The position numbers and the translations under genes were made by a program. DNA of 64,000 nucleotides from Streptomyces sp. AC558_RSS880 (lineage in GTDB: Bacteria; Actinomycetota; Actinomycetes; Streptomycetales; Streptomycetaceae): NCBI RefSeq assembly GCF_019049255.1, contig NZ_JAGMUJ010000161.1, positions 186,001 through 250,000 of the forward strand. Reading direction: 5' to 3'. Positions 45,783 through 54,487 of this stretch are shown piece after piece. How positions within the stretch are numbered: the stretch's first letter is position 1; each line of letters starts with the position of its first letter. A model generated the notes under the pieces. The model was not told where the DNA came from. It was given only the letters and a program-made list of their open reading frames with translations, and searched no databases.

Positions 45783-46670
45783 CTAGGGTTCTTCGGTGGC
45801 CGGGCCTTTTTCGGCCTCCCCCGCCCTCGCCCTGAGCACCGGGCCGATGAGCAGGTCGTACACGAGGGTCCCGAGGACCGCGCCGATGAGCGGGCCGACG
45901 ATCGGGATCCACCAGTAGCCGCTGAACCATCCGAACGACCCGGGCAGCGCGATCGCCCCCCAGCCTTCGAAGAAGGTGAACAGCCGGGGCCCGAAATCGC
46001 GCGCCGGGTTGATCGCGTATCCGGCGTTGGTGCCGAAGGCCATGCCGATGACGACGACCACCAGACCGATGAGGAACGGATGGAGGTTCGCCGCCGGAGC
46101 CGTGTTGCGGGTGTCGATGAGCGCGCAGATCAGCAGGAGCAGGATTCCCGTTCCGACGATCTGGTCGAGCAGGGGGCCCCACCAGGAATTCCCGAAGTAT
46201 TCGGCGGGGAACGTGGCGAAGATGGAATAGGTGCCCAGCGATTCCTCCCGGGTGATTCCCTCCTTGGCGTTGGCCGCGTCGATCGCCCACCGGTAGCAGG
46301 CGTAGACGAGCGCGGCGGCGACGAAGGCGCCCAGGACCTGCGCGAGCCAGTAGGGCAGGACCTTCCGCCAGGGGAGGTCCCGCCGGACGGCGAAGGCCAG
46401 GGTCACCGCGGGATTGAGGTGGGCGCCGCTGACACCGCCGGCCACATGGACGCCGAACATGACGGCGAACCCCCACGACCACGCGATGATGAGCCAGTTG
46501 GCGGGCCCGAAGTCCACCGCCTGCCGGCCCGAACCGGGCAGTCCCACGACGGCCACGGCCACGGATCCGATACCCAGCAGAAGCAGGACGAACGTGCCCA
46601 GGAATTCGGCGAGCATGTCGCCGAGGACGCCTTCTCGATAGCCCCGTCGTTTCACGGTGCGTTCGGCCAC
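45783..46670 (-). CDS. glpF: MIP-family glycerol facilitator
   Basis: A six-helix channel for glycerol and small neutral solutes, 295 aa. The two pore motifs are GAHLNPAVTLA and GYAINPARDFGPRL; the Asp after the second NPAR is the mark of aquaglyceroporins. A long periplasmic loop (residues about 135-165) separates the halves. GTG at 46670 has AGGAGG upstream. Glycerol kinase and dehydrogenase genes are not adjacent, so the assignment rests on the channel motifs. Confidence 0.9.
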   Translation of the reverse strand: MAERTVKRRGYREGVLGDMLAEFLGTFVLLLLGIGSVAVAVVGLPGSGRQAVDFGPANWLIIAWSWGFAVMFGVHVAGGVSGAHLNPAVTLAFAVRRDLPWRKVLPYWLAQVLGAFVAAALVYACYRWAIDAANAKEGITREESLGTYSIFATFPAEYFGNSWWGPLLDQIVGTGILLLLICALIDTRNTAPAANLHPFLIGLVVVVIGMAFGTNAGYAINPARDFGPRLFTFFEGWGAIALPGSFGWFSGYWWIPIVGPLIGAVLGTLVYDLLIGPVLRARAGEAEKGPATEEP

Positions 46671-46789
46671 CGGGCCTCCTCGGCTGGAATTCCGCGTCTC
46701 CCCTCCCTTGCCGGAAGCGTATGTCCGGAGTGCGGATCATGCCTGTGGGGAGCCGGATTTCCCTCCCATGGAGCAAAGGGGGACGGTGT

Positions 46790-47761
46790 TCACCCGCCGC
46801 GGCGCGCGTACCGGTCCGTCGCCGCCACCAGTACGTCGTCGCCGACGTCGCCCGCGTCGTGGCCGGCCTCGTCCACGATCGTCAACTCGCTGTCCGGCCA
46901 GGCGTGGTGGAGGCGCCAGACGATGCCGAGGAGGTTGCCGAAGTCGAGGCTGCCCTGGACGAGGGTGCCGGGGATGCCCTTGAGGAGGTGGGCGTCGCGC
47001 AGGACGACTTCCTGGTCGTCGTCCCCGCCGTCGCCGAGGAAGTGGTCGTTGCCCCAGTAGTGGGTGACGGTACGGGCGAAGCCCATGCGGAACACCGGAT
47101 CCTGGAAGCGTGCGACCGAACCCGGGGGCGCGGGGATCATCGCCGTCTCCCAGTCGGTCCAGGCCTGCGCGGCCCGTTCCCGGACCTGCGGGTCGGGCGA
47201 CTCCAGCAGCCTGTTGTAGGCGGCGGCCAGGTTCCCGTCGCGCTCGTCGGCGGGCAGTGCGGCGAGGAAGCGTTCGTGGGCCTCGGGGAAGACGGTGCCC
47301 AACCCGCGGGTGAGGAGGCCGACTTCGGCGTTGGAGCCGGTCGCCACGCCGGTCAGCACCAGTTCGGAGACCACACCGGGGTGCGTCTGCGCGTACCGCA
47401 GGCCGAGCACCGATCCCCACGACACGCCCCACACCAGCCACCGCTCGATGCCGAGGTGCGTGCGCAGGCGCTCCAGGTCCGCCATGAGGTGGGCGGTCGT
47501 GTTGACGCTCATGTCGGTGGCGTGGTCGCTCGCGGGCGGTGTCGAACGGCCGGCGCCGCGCTGGTCGAGCAGCACGATGCGGTAGGCGGCGGGGTCGAAG
47601 TAGCGCCGGAGGTTCGGGCCGGCGCTGGAGCCCGGTCCGCCGTGCAGCACCACCGCGGGTTTGCCCCGCGGGTTGCCGCTGGTCTCCCAGTGGACGCGGT
47701 TGCCGTCACCGACGTCGAGCATGCCGTGGTCGTACGGTTCGATTTCCGGATACCTGGCCAT
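46790..47761 (-). CDS. pip: Proline iminopeptidase
   Basis: Releases N-terminal proline from peptides in the cytoplasm (peptidase family S33). The 323-aa length fits. HGGPGSSAGPNLRRYFDP is the family oxyanion motif, DQRGAGRSTPPA follows, the nucleophile is in GVSWGSVLGLRYA, the acid Asp in VQGSLDFGN and the His in VDEAGHDAG. It follows the uracil-DNA glycosylase gene after 36 nt on the same strand, so the two may be co-transcribed. Confidence 0.93.
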   Translation of the reverse strand: MARYPEIEPYDHGMLDVGDGNRVHWETSGNPRGKPAVVLHGGPGSSAGPNLRRYFDPAAYRIVLLDQRGAGRSTPPASDHATDMSVNTTAHLMADLERLRTHLGIERWLVWGVSWGSVLGLRYAQTHPGVVSELVLTGVATGSNAEVGLLTRGLGTVFPEAHERFLAALPADERDGNLAAAYNRLLESPDPQVRERAAQAWTDWETAMIPAPPGSVARFQDPVFRMGFARTVTHYWGNDHFLGDGGDDDQEVVLRDAHLLKGIPGTLVQGSLDFGNLLGIVWRLHHAWPDSELTIVDEAGHDAGDVGDDVLVAATDRYARRGG

Positions 47762-47797
47762 CGGGACAACGTAACGCCGGAGACGGGGCGGCTCATC

Positions 47798-48514
47798 TCA
47801 TTTCCGCGCGGGCAGTCCCGCCGCCCCGGCCGCCGTGCGCAGCACGTCGCGGAGCATCTCGGGGGTGAGCCGGCCGGTGAAGGTGTTGCGCTGGCTGACG
47901 TGGAAGCAGCCGAAGAGGTGGAGGCCGGGCCCGTCGGGGGCGTCCAGGGTGACGTGGGCGCCGTGCGCGAAGGCGGGCCGGGGCCGGGGCACGGTCCAGC
48001 CGGCCTCGGCGAACGCGGGCAGCGCGGCCTGCCAGCCGAAGGCCCCCAGCACGAGCGCGGCCCGTACCGTCGGCCGCAGCAGGCGCAGCTCCTGCACCAG
48101 CCAGGGCCGGCAGGCGTCCCGCTCCTCGGGGGTGGGCTTGTTGGCGGGCGGGGCACAGTGCACGGGCGAGGTGACGCGCACGCCGTACAGCTCCAGACCG
48201 TCCCCGGCGTGGGTGGAGCCCGGCTGCGAGGCGAGCCCCACGTCGTACAGCGCCTGGTACAGCACGTCCCCGGAACGGTCCCCGGTGAACATCCGGCCGG
48301 TGCGGTTGCCGCCGTGGGCGGCGGGTGCCAGGCCGACGATCAGCAGTCGGGCGTCCGACGGCCCGAATCCGGGCACCGGCCTCCCCCAGTACGTCCAGTC
48401 AGCGAACGCGGCCCGCTTGGTACGGGCGACCTCCTCACGCCAGTCGACCAGCCGGGGGCAGGCACGGCAGTCGGCGATGCGCTGGTCGAGCCGGTCGAGG
48501 CCACGGGCGTCCAT
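47798..48514 (-). CDS. Family 5 uracil-DNA glycosylase (iron-sulfur)
   Basis: Removes uracil and other deaminated bases from DNA. The 238-aa protein has the four cluster cysteines Cys16, Cys19, Cys120 and Cys135, motif A-like GLAPAAHGGNRTGRMFTGD and motif B-like HVSQRNTFTGRL. Lack of the Asp/Asn of families 1-4 in motif A and the AxHGGNRTGR string point to family 5 (UdgB). A TACGGT box lies 6 nt before the ATG, so the gene may also be leaderless, though its -35 is weak. Confidence 0.88.
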   Translation of the reverse strand: MDARGLDRLDQRIADCRACPRLVDWREEVARTKRAAFADWTYWGRPVPGFGPSDARLLIVGLAPAAHGGNRTGRMFTGDRSGDVLYQALYDVGLASQPGSTHAGDGLELYGVRVTSPVHCAPPANKPTPEERDACRPWLVQELRLLRPTVRAALVLGAFGWQAALPAFAEAGWTVPRPRPAFAHGAHVTLDAPDGPGLHLFGCFHVSQRNTFTGRLTPEMLRDVLRTAAGAAGLPARK

Positions 48515-48575
48515 GGCTCCACCGTAGGTGTTCGGGGCGGGCGAAAACCCCGCACCGCCGGCCGGGCCCGGGAGT

Positions 48576-48581
48576 TAAGGT
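48576..48581 (+). promoter_or_regulatory. -10 box of a leaderless promoter
   Basis: TAAGGT ends 7 nt before the ATG at 48589. The gene is divergent from the glycosylase gene, whose own box is at 48521-48526. Confidence 0.6.
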
Positions 48582-48588
48582 CGGGACC

Positions 48589-49242
48589 ATGGCTTCTGAG
48601 AGTGCCGAGGACCCCAAGGTCGCCGCCGCCGTGGCCGCCGCCGAGGCGGCCGGTCCGGGCAGTGGTGAGTCCGTGCGGATCGACAGCTGGATCTGGTCGG
48701 TGCGGCTGGTCAAGACGCGGTCGCTCGGCGCCGCCGCCTGCAAGGGCGGGCACGTCCGGGTGAACGGTGAGCGTGTGAAGCCCTCGCACTCCCTCCGCGT
48801 CGGTGACGAGGTGCGGTTGCGGGCCGAGACCCGGGAGCGGATCGTCGTCGTCAAGCGGCTGATCCGCAAGCGGGTCGGCGCCCCCGTGGCCGTCCAGTGC
48901 TACATCGACAACTCCCCGCCGCCCCCGCCCCGCGAGGCCGTCGCCCCGGCCGGCATCCGCGACCGCGGCACGGGCCGCCCGACCAAGCGCGACCGCCGGG
49001 AGATGGAGCGGCTGCGGGGGCTGGGCGGGCCCGGCCCGTTCGGCGGGTACGCGGGGCCCGGCGGACCGGGAGGACCGGGCGGACCGGGCGGCGGCGGTGA
49101 CCCGGGGGTCGCGTCCGGCGGGCGTGGCGGGGCCGCCGGACACGGGACGGGCGGTGGGCGTGGCGGGGCCGCCGGACGCGGGGCGGGCGGTGGTGGGCGC
49201 AAGACCCGTGGCAGGGGGGCCGGTGGTGCGGCCCGGCCGTGA
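48589..49242 (+). CDS. S4-domain RNA-binding protein with RGG-like tail
   Basis: A 217-aa protein. Residues about 30-95 are an S4 domain close to Hsp15 (RIDSWIWSVRLVKTRSLGAA, then GGHVRVNGERVKPSHSLRVGD). Hsp15 binds stalled 50S subunits that carry a nascent chain. The last 80 residues are almost only Gly, Arg, Ala and Pro with GGRGGAAG-type repeats, like RGG RNA-binding tails and probably unfolded. The start is fixed by the -10 box at 48576. Confidence 0.85.
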   Translation: MASESAEDPKVAAAVAAAEAAGPGSGESVRIDSWIWSVRLVKTRSLGAAACKGGHVRVNGERVKPSHSLRVGDEVRLRAETRERIVVVKRLIRKRVGAPVAVQCYIDNSPPPPPREAVAPAGIRDRGTGRPTKRDRREMERLRGLGGPGPFGGYAGPGGPGGPGGPGGGGDPGVASGGRGGAAGHGTGGGRGGAAGRGAGGGGRKTRGRGAGGAARP

Positions 49243-49257
49243 CCGCGGGCCGCGCGC

Positions 49258-49956
49258 TCAGGCGCCGGACATCGGCACCGCCCTCACCCACACCCTGTCC
49301 TCCGTCAGGTACCGGTCCACCTTCAGGCCCGCCTCGGCCAGCGCCTCCTCGAACTGCTCCCTCGTCAGGGGGCGGGCGCGGAACGTCTGGGTCCAGGTCG
49401 CGTCCGGGAACACGTACTCCGCGTGCACCGAGTCCACGCCGTCGCCGACCGGCTCCGCCGACACGATCCGCACGGTGAAGCCGGCCGGGTCCACCCGCTC
49501 GCGCGGCACATCGGTGTGGTAGTCCTCGCCCTCCCGCTGGATCAGGACGCACCCGCCCTCCGCCAGATGCCGCGCGCAGGTGCGCAGCATGCCCCGCCGC
49601 ACCTCGACGTCCCCCGCGTGCACCAGGAACGACGCGAGCAGCACCACGTCGAACGTCTCGCCGAGGTCGAGCCGCTCTATGGGGCCGCATATCGTCCGCG
49701 CCCCGCGCACCCGCTCCAGCATCTCGGCGGACTCGTCCACCGCCGTGACCTCGAAGCCGCGCTCCAGCAGCGCGTGGGTCATCCGTCCCACCCCGCTGCC
49801 CAGCTCCAGGATCCGCGCCCGCGCCGGCACCGCGGCGGCGATGACGTCCGGCTCGTCCCCGACGGGCAGCCGCGCGTACAGCTCCACCGCACAGCCGTCC
49901 GGGGTGATCGCCCCGGGACCCGTCCCCTCGTAGCCCTCACGCATTTTCGATTCCAT
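49258..49956 (-). CDS. Class I SAM-dependent methyltransferase
   Basis: A 232-aa methyltransferase. The SAM motif I is ILELGSGVGRMTHALLERG near residue 55, followed by VTAVDESAEMLERV and the motif IV-like FDVVLLASFLVHAG. The substrate is unknown. The start is probably ATG 49956; ATG 49944 with GGAA upstream is an alternative. It is convergent with the S4 gene, 15 nt apart. Confidence 0.85.
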   Translation of the reverse strand: MESKMREGYEGTGPGAITPDGCAVELYARLPVGDEPDVIAAAVPARARILELGSGVGRMTHALLERGFEVTAVDESAEMLERVRGARTICGPIERLDLGETFDVVLLASFLVHAGDVEVRRGMLRTCARHLAEGGCVLIQREGEDYHTDVPRERVDPAGFTVRIVSAEPVGDGVDSVHAEYVFPDATWTQTFRARPLTREQFEEALAEAGLKVDRYLTEDRVWVRAVPMSGA

Positions 49957-50091
49957 GCCCGTCAAACGGTCCGCGTCCGCACACCCGTTCCCTCTCCCCC
50001 GCCGGTTCACCCGACCGAGTGACGCGTGGTCCTGGAGGCGGTTCCGGGAACCCGGGACCGGGGGACCGGCGCGGACGGGGTGGTGATCGCG

Positions 50092-50355
50092 ATGCGTACG
50101 GGCAGTGAGCCGACGACCGCGCGCAGTGCTCTGCGGATGCGGTTCTGGCTGAGTGTGTGGGGCGTGGTCTGGACGGTGTCCGGGACGGTGGCGTTCGCGC
50201 TCGCGGGGCATCCGGGCTGGGCCCTCGTCTGCGGGCTGCTGTGGCTGGTCGTCACGGTCGACCTGGTCGTCGTCCTGCGGCACATCCGCCAGGGCCCGCA
50301 CTACCAGCCGGGGCGCGACGTGCCCCCGTACCAGCCGCCGAGGAGCCGCCCGTAG
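50092..50355 (+). CDS. Small DUF6343-type membrane protein, 87 aa
   Basis: Begins MRTGSEPTTARSALRMRFWL, a pattern I recall for the DUF6343 family of Streptomyces. Two membrane helices follow (SVWGVVWTVSGTVAFALAG and WALVCGLLWLVVTVDLVVVL), then a short Pro- and Arg-rich tail. Function unknown. GTG codons at 50080 and 50083 are other possible starts. It converges on the TPR gene 9 nt away. Confidence 0.68.
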   Translation: MRTGSEPTTARSALRMRFWLSVWGVVWTVSGTVAFALAGHPGWALVCGLLWLVVTVDLVVVLRHIRQGPHYQPGRDVPPYQPPRSRP

Positions 50356-50364
50356 CGCGGGCCG

Positions 50365-50745
50365 TCACGCGTCGAAGCGGGCCGCCTCCAGGTACTCCGG
50401 GTTCGGGTCCAGCGCGGCCGCCAGCCGGAAGTGGCGCTTGGCCGGGTGCGGGCGGCCCTGCCGCTGGTAGGTGCGGGCGAGCGCGAAGTGGGCGAAGGCG
50501 TTGTCCGGCTCGCGCTCCAGGACCAAGGAGAACTCCAGCTCGGCGGGGCGCAGCTGGGCCGCCGCGAAGAAGGCGCGGGCGCGCAGCAACCGCGCCGCGG
50601 TGTTCTCCGGATGGACGTCTATGACACCGTCGAGCAGCTTCACCGCGCCCCTCGGGTCACGGGAGGCGAGCAGGTGCTCGGCGGCACGGAAGTCGATGAC
50701 ATGCGTTTCCGGCGTACGTCCGGTCGAACCGCTGGTCTCGGGCAC
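50365..50745 (-). CDS. Tetratricopeptide-repeat protein, 126 aa
   Basis: Mostly two to three TPR-like helical repeats: AEHLLASRDPRGAVKLLDGVIDVHPENTAARLLRARAFFAAAQ, then AELEFSLVLEREPDNAFAHFALARTYQRQGR and AKRHFRLAAALDPNPEYLEA (key parts HPENTAARLLRARAF, PDNAFAHFALARTY, LDPNPEYLEA). A protein-protein binding role is expected. GTG at 50745 has AAGGA upstream. It follows coaE on the same strand, separated by the tandem repeats at 50794-50890. Confidence 0.85.
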   Translation of the reverse strand: MPETSGSTGRTPETHVIDFRAAEHLLASRDPRGAVKLLDGVIDVHPENTAARLLRARAFFAAAQLRPAELEFSLVLEREPDNAFAHFALARTYQRQGRPHPAKRHFRLAAALDPNPEYLEAARFDA

Positions 50746-50793
50746 GGCGGGATCCTTCCCTCACTGAACGGGTCCAACGCCCCGTCCGGCACC

Positions 50794-50890
50794 CGCTATT
50801 CCGGGTCGGGGGGTCCGCGCCCGGAATCGCTATTCCGAGTGGGCGGCCCGCGCCCGGAATCGCTATTCCGGGTGGGCGGCCCGCGCCCGG
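50794..50890. repeat. Three tandem ~33-nt repeats over the coaE 3' end
   Basis: CGCTATTCCGGGT... units lie at 50794-50827, 50828-50860 and 50861-50890. Each unit carries a copy of the last coaE codons with its stop (RAAHxE-stop on the minus strand). At the joins CCGGAAT-CGCT-ATTCCGG forms hairpins, so the array may end coaE transcription. Confidence 0.8.
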
Positions 50891-51474
50891 CGGACGAGCC
50901 CGGCCCACACGTCCTTGACGCGCTGTTCCAGCTCGTCGAGGGGGACGTCGTTGTCGATGACGATGTCGGCGATCTCCCGGCGCTGCTCGCGGGTCGCCTG
51001 GGCGGCCATCCGCGCGCGTGCGTCCTCCGCCGTCATGCCGCGCCGGCCCACCAGCCGGTCGAGCTGGGTCTCGGGGCTCGCGTCGACGACGATCACGAGG
51101 TCGTAGAGGGGGGCCAGACCGTTCTCCGTGAGGAGGGGGACGTCGTGGACCACGACGGCGTCCTCGGCGGCGGCCCCCTCCAGCTCGCGGGAGCGGGCGC
51201 CCACCAGGGGGTGGACGATCGAGTTGAGGACGGCCAGCCTCTCGGGGTCGGCGAAGACGATGGAGCCCAGCTTGGGCCGGTCGAGCCTGCCGTCCGCGGT
51301 GAGGACCTCCGGGCCGAAGGCGTCCACGACCGCCGCGAGACCGGGCGTCCCCGGTTCGACGACCTCGCGCGCGATCCGGTCCGCGTCGATCAGCACGGCC
51401 CCGCACTCGACGAGCAGCCGCGACACCTCACTCTTGCCGGCGCCGATACCGCCGGTCAGGCCCACTTTCAGCAT
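50863..51474 (-). CDS. coaE: Dephospho-CoA kinase
   Basis: Last step of coenzyme A synthesis: phosphorylates the ribose 3'-OH of dephospho-CoA. The 203-aa protein has the P-loop [16 protein letters not shown] at residues 6-21, the substrate Asp-Ala-Asp region [13 protein letters not shown] and the lid [12 protein letters not shown]. The usual 200-aa length has no fused domain. A TAGGCT box 7 nt before the ATG suggests a leaderless transcript in addition to read-through from the PAC2 gene 18 nt upstream. Its last codons lie in a tandem repeat. Confidence 0.95.
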   Translation of the reverse strand: MLKVGLTGGIGAGKSEVSRLLVECGAVLIDADRIAREVVEPGTPGLAAVVDAFGPEVLTADGRLDRPKLGSIVFADPERLAVLNSIVHPLVGARSRELEGAAAEDAVVVHDVPLLTENGLAPLYDLVIVVDASPETQLDRLVGRRGMTAEDARARMAAQATREQRREIADIVIDNDVPLDELEQRVKDVWAGLVRRARAAHPE

Positions 51475-51481
51475 GGGAGGA

Positions 51482-51487
51482 AGCCTA
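51482..51487 (-). promoter_or_regulatory. -10 box of a leaderless promoter for coaE
   Basis: TAGGCT on the minus strand ends 7 nt before the coaE ATG and lies just after the PAC2 gene stop. The -35 region is weak. Confidence 0.5.
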
Positions 51488-51492
51488 AGGCG

Positions 51493-52431
51493 TCAGCTGT
51501 CGCCCTCCCGCTCCGCCAGGAAGCGTTCGAACTCGCGGCCGATCTCGTCCGCCGACGGGATCTCCACCGGCTCGGCGAGCATGTTGCCCCGGGTCTCCGC
51601 GCCCGCCGCCGCGTCGTACTGGTGCTCGAGGCCCTGGACGAGGGCGGTGAGTTCGTCGTCGCCCTCCCGGATCTGGCGGTCGATCTCCGTCTGGGTGCGG
51701 TGGGCGTCGGTGCGCAGCGCGTGCGCGACGCCGGGCAGGACCAGTCCCGTCGCGGCCGTGATGGCCTCCAGGGCGGTCAGTGCCGCGTCCGGGTACGGGG
51801 AACGGGCGATGTAGTGCGGCACGTGCGCGGCGACGCCCAGGACGTCGTGCCCGGCCTGCATGAGCCGGTACTCGACGAGCGCCTCGGCGCTGCCGGGGAC
51901 CTGCGCCTCGTCGAAGGCGCTGCCGGCCACCGGGACGAGGTCGGCGCGGTTGCCGTGCGGGGTGAGGCCGACGGGCCGGGTGTGCGGGACGCCCATGGGG
52001 ATGCCGTGGAAGTTCACCGACAGGCGTACGCCGAGCCGCTCCACGATCTGCTGGACGGCGGCGGCGAAGCGCTCCCACTCCACGTCCGGTTCGGGCCCGG
52101 AGAGCAGCAGGAAGGGCGCTCCCGTGGCGTCCTGGACGAGGCGCACCTCGAGGGCGGGCACCTCGTAGTCGCTCCACCGGTCACGGGTGAAGGTCAGCAG
52201 CGGGCGCCGGGCGCGGTAGTCGACGAGCCGGTCGTGGTCGAACCGGGCGACGACCTGGTGGGGCAGCGAGTCGAGCAGCCGGTCGACGATCTGGTCCCCG
52301 GTCTCCCCCGCGTCGATGTATCCGTCGAAGTGGTAGAGCATGACAAGTCCGGCCGACTCCTGGGCCAGCGCCATGTCGACGACGCCGAGCCCCTTCGGCT
52401 CCCATGCGTACAAACCCTGCGGATCAAGCAC
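51493..52431 (-). CDS. PAC2-family protein
   Basis: A 312-aa member of the PAC2 (proteasome assembly chaperone 2-like) family: [26 protein letters not shown] near the start, then [19 protein letters not shown] and [19 protein letters not shown]. In actinobacteria these proteins are common and of uncertain role; a link to the Pup-proteasome is suggested only by the family name. GTG at 52431 has GGAGGAG 9 nt upstream. It precedes coaE by 18 nt. Confidence 0.88.
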   Translation of the reverse strand: MLDPQGLYAWEPKGLGVVDMALAQESAGLVMLYHFDGYIDAGETGDQIVDRLLDSLPHQVVARFDHDRLVDYRARRPLLTFTRDRWSDYEVPALEVRLVQDATGAPFLLLSGPEPDVEWERFAAAVQQIVERLGVRLSVNFHGIPMGVPHTRPVGLTPHGNRADLVPVAGSAFDEAQVPGSAEALVEYRLMQAGHDVLGVAAHVPHYIARSPYPDAALTALEAITAATGLVLPGVAHALRTDAHRTQTEIDRQIREGDDELTALVQGLEHQYDAAAGAETRGNMLAEPVEIPSADEIGREFERFLAEREGDS

Positions 52432-52629
52432 AGTGACCGCTCCTCCTCGTGTCCGTACTGCACAACGTGACACACGGCACCGACATTCCCGGGCGACGGC
52501 ACCCCCTCGACGAGGACGTCGGCAACTCCCCGAGGGGCGTGGGGCTGTATCGATGTGCGGCTCCGCCGCGCGGGCGCGACAAGCCCTCACCGGCCCGCGG
52601 GCACCCCACCACCCCGAGGGGGCAGCACC

Positions 52630-52661
52630 GAGGGGCCGCACCTCGAAAGGTACGGCCCCTC
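52630..52661 (-). terminator. rpsA terminator hairpin
   Basis: GAGGGGCCG and CGGCCCCTC form a 9-bp stem. Inside, ACCT and AGGT pair over a CGAA tetraloop with one mismatch between the two parts. It starts 30 nt after the rpsA stop. Confidence 0.85.
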
Positions 52662-52690
52662 AGTCAACGGCTGAGCGTCAGCGCAGAGCG

Positions 52691-54184
52691 TCAGCTCTGG
52701 CCGCCCGCCAGCTTCTCGCGCAGCGCGGCCAGCGCCTCGTCCGAAGCCAGCGCACCGGACTGGTCGCCGCCCTCGGAGGAGTACGAACCACCGCCGGACG
52801 CGGCCGGAGCGACGTCCTCGCCACCCTCGGCAGCGGCCTTCTCGTCCGCCTCGCGGGACTTGATGACCTGCGCCTGGTGCTGCTCGAAGCGCTGCTGCGC
52901 CTCGGCGTACTGGGTCTCCCACGCCTCGCGCTGGGTCTCGTAGCCCTCGAGCCAGTCGTTGGTCTCGGGGTCGAAGCCCTCGGGGTAGATGTAGTTGCCC
53001 TGGTCGTCGTAGGACGCGGCCATGCCGTACAGGGTCGGGTCGAACTCGACCGCCGACGGGTCGGCACCGAAGGCCTCGTTGGCCTGCTTCAGCGAGAGGC
53101 TGATGCGACGGCGCTCGAGGTCGATGTCGATGACCTTGACGAAGATCTCGTCGTTGACCTGGACGACCTGCTCCGGGATCTCCACGTGGCGCTCGGCCAG
53201 CTCGGAGATGTGGACCAGACCCTCGATGCCCTCGTCCACGCGGACGAACGCACCGAACGGAACCAGCTTCGTGACCTTGCCGGGCACGACCTGGCCGATC
53301 TGGTGGGTGCGGGCGAACTGCTGCCACGGGTCTTCCTGGGTCGCCTTCAGCGACAGGGAGACGCGCTCGCGGTCCATGTCGACGTCGAGGACCTCGACCG
53401 TGACCTCCTGGCCGACCTCGACGACCTCGGAGGGGTGGTCGATGTGCTTCCAGGACAGCTCGGAGACGTGCACCAGACCGTCGACGCCACCCAGGTCCAC
53501 GAAGGCACCGAAGTTGACGATCGAGGAGACGACGCCGGAACGGACCTGACCCTTCTGGAGGGTCGTGAGGAACGTCTGGCGGACCTCGGACTGGGTCTGC
53601 TCCAGCCAGGCACGGCGGGACAGGACCACGTTGTTGCGGTTCTTGTCCAGCTCGATGATCTTGGCCTCGAGCTCCTTGCCCACGTAGGGCTGGAGGTCGC
53701 GGACACGACGCATCTCGACGAGGGAGGCCGGCAGGAAGCCACGGAGGCCGATGTCGAGGATGAGACCACCCTTGACGACCTCGATGACGGTGCCGGTGAC
53801 GATGCCGTCCTCTTCCTTGATCTTCTCGATGGTGCCCCAGGCCCGCTCGTACTGGGCACGCTTCTTCGAGAGGATCAGGCGGCCTTCCTTGTCCTCCTTC
53901 TGGAGGACAAGGGCCTCGATCTCGTCGCCGACGGCGACGACCTCGTTGGGGTCGACGTCGTGCTTGATCGAGAGCTCGCGGCTCGGGATGACACCTTCGG
54001 TCTTGTAACCGATGTCGAGCAGGACCTCGTCCCGGTCGACCTTCACGATGACGCCGTCGACGATGTCGCCGTCGTTGAAGTACTTGATCGTCTCGTCGAT
54101 CGCGGCGAGGAACGCTTCCTCGTTACCGATGTCGTTGACCGCAACCTGCGGGGTGGTGGCGGTGGTCTCGGTGCTGCTCGTCAT
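52691..54184 (-). CDS. rpsA: 30S ribosomal protein S1
   Basis: Binds mRNA and helps load it on the 30S subunit. The 497-aa protein has four S1 repeats, from DGDIVDGVIVKVDRDEVLLDIGYKTEG (residues about 38-65) to GQVVPGKVTKLVPFGAFVRVDEG (about 290-315). An acidic, Gly- and Ser-rich C-terminal tail follows. Four repeats, not six, is normal for actinobacteria. The ATG at 54184 starts MTSSTETTATTPQVAVNDIG. Its ribosome site GGAG is 11 nt away and lies in a stem. Confidence 0.97.
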   Translation of the reverse strand: MTSSTETTATTPQVAVNDIGNEEAFLAAIDETIKYFNDGDIVDGVIVKVDRDEVLLDIGYKTEGVIPSRELSIKHDVDPNEVVAVGDEIEALVLQKEDKEGRLILSKKRAQYERAWGTIEKIKEEDGIVTGTVIEVVKGGLILDIGLRGFLPASLVEMRRVRDLQPYVGKELEAKIIELDKNRNNVVLSRRAWLEQTQSEVRQTFLTTLQKGQVRSGVVSSIVNFGAFVDLGGVDGLVHVSELSWKHIDHPSEVVEVGQEVTVEVLDVDMDRERVSLSLKATQEDPWQQFARTHQIGQVVPGKVTKLVPFGAFVRVDEGIEGLVHISELAERHVEIPEQVVQVNDEIFVKVIDIDLERRRISLSLKQANEAFGADPSAVEFDPTLYGMAASYDDQGNYIYPEGFDPETNDWLEGYETQREAWETQYAEAQQRFEQHQAQVIKSREADEKAAAEGGEDVAPAASGGGSYSSEGGDQSGALASDEALAALREKLAGGQS

Positions 54185-54192
54185 GTGGGAAA

Positions 54193-54241
54193 GGGCTCCG
54201 GTACGGACATTGAAGTCGTAGGTACTGCTACGCCGGAGCCC
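54193..54241 (-). promoter_or_regulatory. Hairpin masking the rpsA ribosome-binding site
   Basis: On the minus strand GGGCTCCGG (54241-54233) pairs perfectly with CCGGAGCCC (54201-54193), which contains the only Shine-Dalgarno-like GGAG before rpsA. A second leader hairpin lies at 54331-54371 (AGCCTGC / GCAGGCT with flanking TGCG / CGCA). Confidence 0.6.
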
Positions 54242-54382
54242 GTTTCGCTCTGCAGAAGCCGGACAGCCAAGGAAGCGTCCCACCGTTTGCCAGTGATGAC
54301 GCCTCGAAAACCGAGGGGACATACAACAGATGCGAGCGCAGCCTGCTACGTCTGAGGTGCGCAGGCTCGCAGCGCAACTTGT

Positions 54383-54411
54383 AGCATACGGGGGCTGCCG
54401 GGCATGGTCAA
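54383..54411 (-). promoter_or_regulatory. Strong sigma-70-type promoter of rpsA
   Basis: TTGACC (54411-54406), a 17-nt spacer and TATGCT (54388-54383). This predicts a start near 54376 and a leader of about 190 nt, long for this genome. Confidence 0.8.
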
Positions 54412-54487
54412 TGCGCGAAGCCACCCACCCGGGGCGGATCGCCGCATAACCGGCACAACTGCGGTCTCCCGAGGCCACGCAGGGGCG

